Positions 58,001-64,000 of a stretch of 64,000 nt of DNA are shown piece by piece (positions within the stretch are counted from its first letter, which is position 1; every line of letters begins with the position of its first letter). The stretch lies in assembly GCA_027943335.1 (NCBI GenBank), contig BSBK01001879.1:62001-126000 (forward strand), read 5' to 3'. Made by a program: the position numbers and the translations under genes. Origin of the DNA: Chamaecyparis obtusa (lineage: Eukaryota > Streptophyta > Pinopsida > Cupressales > Cupressaceae). Below the pieces are notes generated by a model that did not search any database, was not told where the DNA came from, and worked only from the letters and a program-made list of their open reading frames with translations.

Positions 58001-58213
58001 TCAAGTCCCTTGAGTTGGTAATGCTGACAAAGGAAAACCAAGTTTCTCAATAGCCTTAGGAGTAAGCCATGTAGCATCCTATATTGGCCTATGTTTCCAC
58101 TGTACCAAATATTCAAAATAAGTGTGCTTCCCGGTCTTCCTTGCAACTCTAGTTTCCAAGATTCCTACAATCTCCAAATTAGGTTCCTTAGGAAGAGTTT
58201 GAAGTTGTGCCTC
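58001..58213 (-). pseudogene. Chromovirus: C-terminal chromodomain
   Basis: 70 codons after a stop at 58214, in the same frame as integrase. It reads LEIVGILETRVARK, YFEYLVQWKHRPI, a stop, then DATWLTPKAIEKL. The hydrophobic and aromatic pattern (Y...LVQWK...W) matches plant chromovirus chromodomains. Frame continuity down to the final stop supports it. Confidence 0.8.
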
Positions 58214-59491
58214 CTATATGGAATCATTACTACCTACAACCACAACATTATCAATGAGACCTTTATAGAGATACAAGTTAGAAACATTAAACATAGGGGA
58301 CAAATGAACATTTGGAGGGAGATCAACATGATAGGCATTAGAACCACATTGTTTCAGAATTTTAAAAGGACCAATCTTCTTAGCCATTAGTTTGGTGCAG
58401 TGTCCCTTAGGAAGTCTCTCCTTCTTCAAATGCACCATCACCAAATCTCCAACATTGAATGACACATATTTCCTCCTTTTATCTGTGTGAGCCTTATAAT
58501 TAGCATTGGTGTGTTGAAGATTTTGTTTAACCTGATCTTGGATGTCCTTCATAACAATAGAAAAATCATCAGCTAAGGCATTACGCTTGTTTGATCCACT
58601 AACCTCACTTAACTCCAAGATGCCTCTAGGATGAACACCATAGACTATTTGAAATGGAGTCTTCCCTGTACTTTGGTTGACTGAATCATTGTAGTATAAT
58701 TCTACCTAGGCTAGAATATAATCCCAACTTGTCCCATGTTCTTGAGTCAAGCATCTCAAGAGATTTCCAAGAGATCTATTGATGAACTCAGTCTGCCCAT
58801 CAGATTGAGGATGATAGGTTGATGAAAGACACACATTAGTGTCCAGTTTCTTCTACAAGGTCCTCCAAAAGTGACCTAAGAACTTTGGATCTCTATTTGA
58901 TATGATGGATAGGGGTAGACCATGCAATCTAACTATTTCTTTAAAGAACAAGCATGCCACATGGGATGCATCATGAGTTTTCTTACATGGCACAAAGTGA
59001 GCCATTTTGGAAAACCTATCCACTACCACAAATATGTTGTCATGACCTGATTTAGTTCTAGGTAACCCAAGAAAAAAATCCATGCTAATGGAATCCCATG
59101 GCTTCATAGGAATGGGTAAGGGTGTGTATAGACTTGCATTAGAAATATGACCTTTAAATTTTTGACAAATCAAGCATGTTTCAACAAACTTCCTTACATT
59201 TGTCTACAATCGAGGCCAATAGTAGAACCTCTTGATTGATTCTAAGGTCTTATCTAAACCAAAATGCCCTATCAAGCTTCCACAATGCTTTTCCTTAATG
59301 ATTTTTTCCCTCATAGACCCTCTTGGAACACAAAGCAATCCACCCTTAGAAAGAAGACCATTTTGCATAAAAAAATAAGGAAATTCAGTATGATACCTAG
59401 CTATCATGTCTAAGAAAACCTTATACATGTCTTTGAAATCTTCATCCATAGCATACATGCCTGACATAGCCTCTATACCTGTAGTTTCCAA
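58214..59491 (-). pseudogene. Chromovirus: integrase
   Basis: The zinc domain reads HCGSLIGHFG then CLICQKFKG. The catalytic triad is Asp in [11 protein letters not shown], Asp in [10 protein letters not shown] and Glu in QSDGQTEFINR. The tail includes GDLVMVHLKKERLP and GPFKILKQCGSNAY, the GPF/Y-type module typical of chromoviruses. Stops lie near 59204, 58851 and 58708. Key residues survive. Confidence 0.85.
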
Positions 59492-59559
59492 CTACATAGA
59501 CTAAATGGTGAGTGTCCTACTCAAAGCAACTACCACTTTATTTGCTACTCCTTTCTTAT

Positions 59560-60172
59560 GCTTAATGGTGAAAGTGTAAGCCTGCAAGAAATCCATCTAT
59601 TTGACATGGCTTTGATTGAGTTTCTCCTACCTATTAAGAAAACTAAGAGCATGATTATCAGTGAAAATAATGAATTCTTTTGGAAATAAGTAATTCCTCC
59701 ATTTTCTTAAGGACTAAATCATAGCATAAAGCTCAAGATCATAAGTAGAATACTTTTGTTTTGCTTCATTTATTTTTTCACTAAAGAAGGCTATTGGCCT
59801 CCCTTCTTGACTAAGAACCCCTCCAATAGCTTTGTTACTAGCATAACACTCAACGACAAAGACGTTATGAAAATCAAGTAACACAAGCACTGGTTTTTCT
59901 AATATCTTTCTTTTTAACAACTCAAAGGATTCATTTGCCTCTTTTAACCATTCAAAAATACATTTTCTACCACCTTTAATAGTATTGATGATAGGAGTAC
60001 AAATGCCACTAAAGTTTCTTATGAACTTCCTATAAAAACTACATAATCCATGATAACTTTTTACCTCAGTGGCTTATGTAGGTGATGGCCAATTGAGAAT
60101 AGCTTCTACCTTAGAAGGATCCATCTTCAAACTCCCTTTTGAGATCACAAAATCCAAGAAAACAAGCTCATC
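59560..60172 (-). pseudogene. Chromovirus: RNase H
   Basis: Follows RT via SFYRKFIRNFSGICTP. The segment 59920-59714 reads VVECYASNKAIGGVLSQEG, where Tyr replaces the first catalytic Asp of the usual DAS motif. YSTYDLELYAMI (Glu) and FTDNHALSFL (Asp) follow. Stops interrupt it at several points. Confidence 0.78.
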
Positions 60173-61060
60173 CTACAAGAATGAACACTTTTCTAAGTTT
60201 ACCTTCAAGCCTTCCTCATGGAGTCTCCTCAAGACCTGATCCAAGTGATGTAAATGCTCCTCCTTGCTACCACTAAAATTTAGAATGTCATCCAAATAAA
60301 CAACTACAAATTTATGAAGAAAAGGTTTTAGCACTTCATTCATTAGGCACTTAAAAGCACTAGGAGCATTGGATAAGCCAAATGGAATGACTATCCACTC
60401 AAACAACCCCTCATTAGTTTTGAAGGCTATCTTCCACTCATCCCCCTCTTTGATCCTAATTTCGTGGTAGCCACTCTTGAGGTCAACATTTGAATAAAAA
60501 TTTTCCCCACCTAAGCAATCCATGAGATCTTCCATTCTAGGCATTGGGAACTAGTATCTGATGGTGATTCTATTAATGGATCTAGAACCAGTGCATAATC
60601 TCCATGTTCCTTCCTTATTAGGGGCAAGGACTATGGGTACAACACATGGGCTGATGCTTTTCCTTATGTAACCCTTCTCTAACAACCCTTGAATCTACCT
60701 TGCTACCTCAACATTTTGTTCTAGAGTGATTTTTTAGGCTACTTTGGTTGGTAGAGTAGCTCCTGGGATTAGATAAATGCAATGAATAATATCCCTCTTA
60801 GGTGGAAGAGAATCACTAGTACTATTAGCGACAACCCCACTATATTTGTCAAGCAAATCTGCCACTACTATTGGACAAGTACTATCCTTGACTTCTAGAT
60901 TTAATCCCCTTCCCTCATGATGAATCTCCTTAGGTCTAGTTACAATAGAAAAGCATGAGGTATTGTCTTCTTTAAGGACTTTCAAGAATTCATTCTCTTT
61001 GACCAACATAACCCCACTAGACAAGGTTGACTCATTAGGAACATCAGGTAAAGGAGTCAT
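60173..61060 (-). pseudogene. Chromovirus: reverse transcriptase
   Basis: Blocks in order: DLLDKYSGVV and LPPKRDIIHCI (linker), IQGLLEKGYIRKSISPC, PNKEGTWRLC, FPMPRMEDLMDCL, NVDLKSGYHEIRI, FGLSNAPSAF and VVYLDDILNFS with the catalytic YLDD. The frame is interrupted by stops near 60730, 60695 and 60545 only. The active site is intact. Confidence 0.85.
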
Positions 61061-61158
61061 AGTGAAAGCTTCTCCACTCTGATGAACTACAACCGATTTA
61101 GAACACTAAATGAAGAATCTATGATTGAAAGATCACTAAGGAGTTTCTGATTAGATAA

Positions 61159-62557
61159 TGTAAAATGATTAAATTAGTATTATGTTGTCATTGATGTCAA
61201 CTATCTTGACAATACTTATCTTGTAAGTTACTATACTAACACATCTAAAGAAAGGAGAAAGAGATGAAGAATAGAAATATCTACATGAGGAAGATGTATA
61301 TATCAAATGAGGATAAGGAATACACTAAGTAACTTGTTGCTGAGTCTATGACTTGATGAAATTGACTTTATTATGTTTGCATTCATCTATGAAGAAGAAT
61401 AGAGTTGAAAGACACAAAGCAGTGTTTTCGGTAAATAAAGCATTCCAGTATACACCATCGGAATGTAGTGTATACCGAGTGTACTGTTAACCAAGCTTGT
61501 GTTCATCGACGCATTTCTTTGTTAACCAAGAAGAACATAAAGGAATTGAATGATCAATTTAGCTGATAAAGTGTATAAAATCAAGGTAACATATAAGGTT
61601 TGTTATGAAGATCTATGACTAACATAATTCAAGGAAGATATAATGGAGTAGATTGAAACATGTTACTAACACATCAACCAAAGAAGCTTAAAGAAGAAAA
61701 ATCAATGAACAAGATTAAGCGGAAAAATCTGATGGACGAAAAGAAAATGATTTACTCATCTATATAAGAGATATTGATTTCATTGTTGAAAAGAGCCAGA
61801 AGAAGAAGATATTGTAGAATTATCACGTGAACAAGTTTTCATGCATTTTGATCATACTGGTTAATGAGAACCAATCTACAGAACAATTACTGAGCTACAG
61901 AGAGTAATTACCAATGGATAGTAAGTTGATATAGTATTGAATCTGAAGTGGTATATTGATCAGAAAGATTTGAATGAGCTCAACATTGATCTGTAAACTG
62001 CAATTGAAGTTGTTTCAAGATGGATCATCTACTGTTACATATTTAACCATTGTACACTATCAAATCTCTTAACCGAGTGGACTAAGAAAGTCTTTTGATG
62101 TTTCATTTATAGAGTGAACATTGTTATCCTATCTAACCCAGAGTGACTTCTAATTGGATGATAAATTTTGGTCTAAAATCCTCTAACAAGGTCACACCTA
62201 ACAGTGTGTTTGTAACCTTTAACAGGGTTGGGTCTTCACCGACCTCACTTTAGAAGAGTCAACAATTTTTGGGTTGCCGATCCCAAGTGGTTTTTCCCTT
62301 CACAGGGTTTCCATGTTAAATCTCTTGTGTTATGTGTTGATTGTGATATTTGTTTGTTATCATACTTTGCATATTACATGAGAGATTTAATTAGTAACTG
62401 CTATAAGTTTTAGACTAACAATTGGTAAAAACACAGACAGTGAAAATACTTTATGTTTACTAAGCAGCAGAAGTTGAAGAATTTGTTTTGGATTATACAT
62501 TTTGTTTTGGGACACTGGATAACTGATTCACCCCCCCTCTCGGTTATTCTAACAATT
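61159..62557 (+). repeat. 5' LTR of copia B
   Basis: Ends TTCTAACA at 62550-62557 just before the primer-binding site. The start is set at TGTAAAATG (61159) by analogy with copia A. A clean TATA box CTATATAAG lies at 61760-61768. The U5 end has a run of Cs followed by CTCTCGG (62532-62546), the mirror image of the G-runs in A and D. Confidence 0.7.
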
Positions 62558-62558
62558 G

Positions 62559-62571
62559 GTATCAAGGCACA
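62559..62571 (+). other. Primer-binding site of copia B
   Basis: TTGGTATCAAGGC follows the LTR after one base. It is close to the initiator-methionine-tRNA complement used by most plant copia elements. Confidence 0.75.
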
Positions 62572-62617
62572 GTTGCTTAGAATAGAGTTTTAAGGACTCC
62601 AGAAAAAATTTCACAAG

Positions 62618-63475
62618 ATGTATAAGAGGGAAGTGCCAAAGCTGAACAAAGAGAACTTTGTAGTATGGAAAATCCAGATGAAGTTGCACATATCTAGAAT
62701 TGGGAATTCTGCACTAGAATTGATGGAGAATGGCTACATTGAACTAACACTAGGTCCTCTAACACTTGATCAACTGAAGGACAGGCATGAATACAATATT
62801 TCTATGATGGAACTTGCTACTACCTATACCGATGCTGATTTCAAAGAGATTAAGGGATGCACAATTGCCAAAGCCATGTGGGACAAACTGACTCTAATAT
62901 ACAGTGGAGATGTGAATGTTAAGAGAGCCAAAGAAGAAAGCCTAAGAGGTTGATTTGATGATATGAAGATGAAAGGAGGTGAGAACATTGTGCAATACAC
63001 AAATAGACTGAAAGAGGTAGTACATGCTATTAAAGCATCCAATGGAGTTATCAATGATGAAATAGTGATAAGCAAGATTCTCAGAACTTTGCTGCTAGTG
63101 TATGTGATCAGGATCTCTGCAATTCATGAAACAAGAGCTAAATCCAACCTTACTCCTGACATACTGATTGGTAAGCTCACAACCTTTGAATTGAATAACT
63201 TTGACAATAGTGTTGTACCTTTTGTTGAATCCACTTTCATGTCCTCTTTTAAGATTTGGTAAGTCTAGTAGCAAGAATGATAAGAATAATGATAGTGACA
63301 GTAATACCGATGATGAACTTGATGAGCTTGAAGCTCTTATGGCTAGAAGATTTCCCAAAGGTAAGGGAAGGTATAGAGGCAAGCTACCCTTATCATTATT
63401 TAACTATAAAGAAGTTGGCCACATCGTTGCTAGATGTCCGAATAAGAAAGATGATGATAGATCCAAAGACTGATC
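62618..63475 (+). pseudogene. Copia B: gag
   Basis: From ATG 62618 it reads KLNKENFVVWKIQMKLH, KGCTIAKAMWDKL and AKEESLRG; after a stop (62951) come GGENIVQYTNRLKEV and LTPDILIGKLTTFELNN. A frame change at about 63250 leads into an Asp/Ser linker and a knuckle region reading LSLFNYKEVGHIVARC, in which the first two Cys of CCHC are lost. It is closely similar in layout to copia A gag. Confidence 0.75.
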
Positions 63476-63569
63476 CGAAGGAAGCGATGGGAGAAGAGTC
63501 AATAGAGGCTACTGACACGATAATAGAGATAACCGAGATACCTATGAAAAAGGGAAAAAGGTATGTTAC

Positions 63570-63960
63570 ATAGCTAAAGAATTTGAATCTGAATCTGACA
63601 TTGATGATGATATAGAAGTAGTATTTGTAGCTATGAAAGATGATTTAGTGGAAGAAGAGAAACATGAAGAAATAGCACTAATCTCTAAAATAAATAGAAA
63701 TGATACATGGATCATAGACAGTGGTTGTACACATCATATGACTGGTGATATAGAGAAATTTGATCTACTTGATGAATATGATGGAGGATCTATAAGGATG
63801 GAAATGATGCACCCTATATGGTAAGAGGTAAAGGCTCACTAATGATTAATGATAGAATAAAATGTGAAAATGCATACTAGGTGGATGGACTGAACTATAA
63901 TTTGTTAAGTGTGGCACAACTGAATAACTTAGGCCACCGACTTGTTTTGAGAGTAGAAAG
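63570..63960 (+). pseudogene. Copia B: aspartic protease region
   Basis: The frame from 63633 shows TWIIDSGCTHHMTGD, the protease active-site motif. A frame change near 63800 leads to GLNYNLLSVAQLNNLGH (about 63884-63935), the usual junction to the integrase zinc region. It continues beyond the window. Confidence 0.75.
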
Positions 63961-64000
63961 GTAAGAATCTATGATGATGGAGGAAGACTTGTCAGAACTA

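Larger units (their letters stand above)
58001..61158 (-). mobile_element. Chromovirus (Ty3/gypsy) pol, minus strand, interrupted by copia B
   Basis: One minus-strand frame runs from the protease-RT linker (about 61135; HQSGEAFTMTPLPD) through RT, RNase H, integrase and a C-terminal chromodomain to a TGA at 58001-58003. I count about 16 in-frame stops and no frameshift. Gag and most of protease would lie to the right of 61158 but are displaced by copia B's LTR, which starts at 61159. A chromodomain after integrase defines chromoviruses; it is thought to steer integration to chromatin carrying specific histone marks. Confidence 0.85.
61159..64000 (+). mobile_element. Copia element B, + strand, runs off the window
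   Basis: 5' LTR 61159-62557, primer-binding site, gag, zinc-knuckle remnant and protease; integrase and the rest lie beyond 64000. It sits inside the chromovirus, so it is the younger insertion. The LTR shares blocks with copia A's LTR (a TTGTCATTGATGTCAA word near its start and the C-run with CTCTC at its end), so A and B belong to related families. The preceding five bases GATAA (61154-61158) should recur after its 3' LTR. Confidence 0.78.

Overview
The window looks like intergenic DNA from a large, repeat-bloated plant genome. It is AT-rich, gene-poor and filled with decayed LTR retrotransposons. A gymnosperm is my best guess, from element size, nesting depth and gene scarcity; that is an inference and no marker proves it. 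I support one host protein gene: an intronless receptor-like kinase ORF on + at 43398-44747, clearly richer in G+C than its surroundings.

Left 40 kb, a nested stack. A Ty1/copia element (C, + strand) has 192-bp and 191-bp LTRs at 2174-2365 and 40105-40295. It is bracketed by the target-site duplication CACCC, and its LTRs end in TA...TA instead of TG...CA. Its leader is split by some 32 kb of insertions, and its degenerate gag-pol resumes at about 35855. Inside lies a fragment of a minus-strand copia-type LTR (D, from 3171). D is split by a 22-kb Ty3/gypsy element (G, + strand, 3685-25981, target duplication TTTAC, LTRs of about 4.2 kb). G carries a second, archaeal-type RNase H placed before its reverse transcriptase. 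G's 5' LTR is in turn split by a minus-strand copia array (A, 7434-17743) with the layout LTR-internal-LTR-internal. The right end of A, the end of G's 5' LTR, and G's gag and protease were lost in one deletion with its junction at about 17743.

Between G and the rest of C (25987-35850) lie an RNase H-like relic, a relic ORF of an unclassified repeat with an acidic and coiled-coil tail, a minus-strand gypsy gag fragment, two large inverted repeats and a 3-copy tandem repeat.

40.3-47.6 kb: a tandem array of about 365-bp units, each carrying a degenerate 5S rRNA-like segment (40964-42560), sits about 0.8 kb upstream of the kinase gene. AT-rich DNA and a 106-bp (TA)n tract between inverted 13-mers follow.

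47.6-64 kb: a minus-strand copia element (E), two inverted copia fragments, a decayed ORF region of unknown origin, and a minus-strand chromovirus (58001-61158) with integrase and chromodomain. The chromovirus is interrupted by a + strand copia element (B) whose LTR starts at 61159 and which runs off the window.

The two gypsy pol regions each keep one reading frame over more than 3 kb, broken only by stop codons. Most of these stops fit C-to-T decay. The copia copies also carry frameshifts and deletions. No retroelement here looks able to move by itself.
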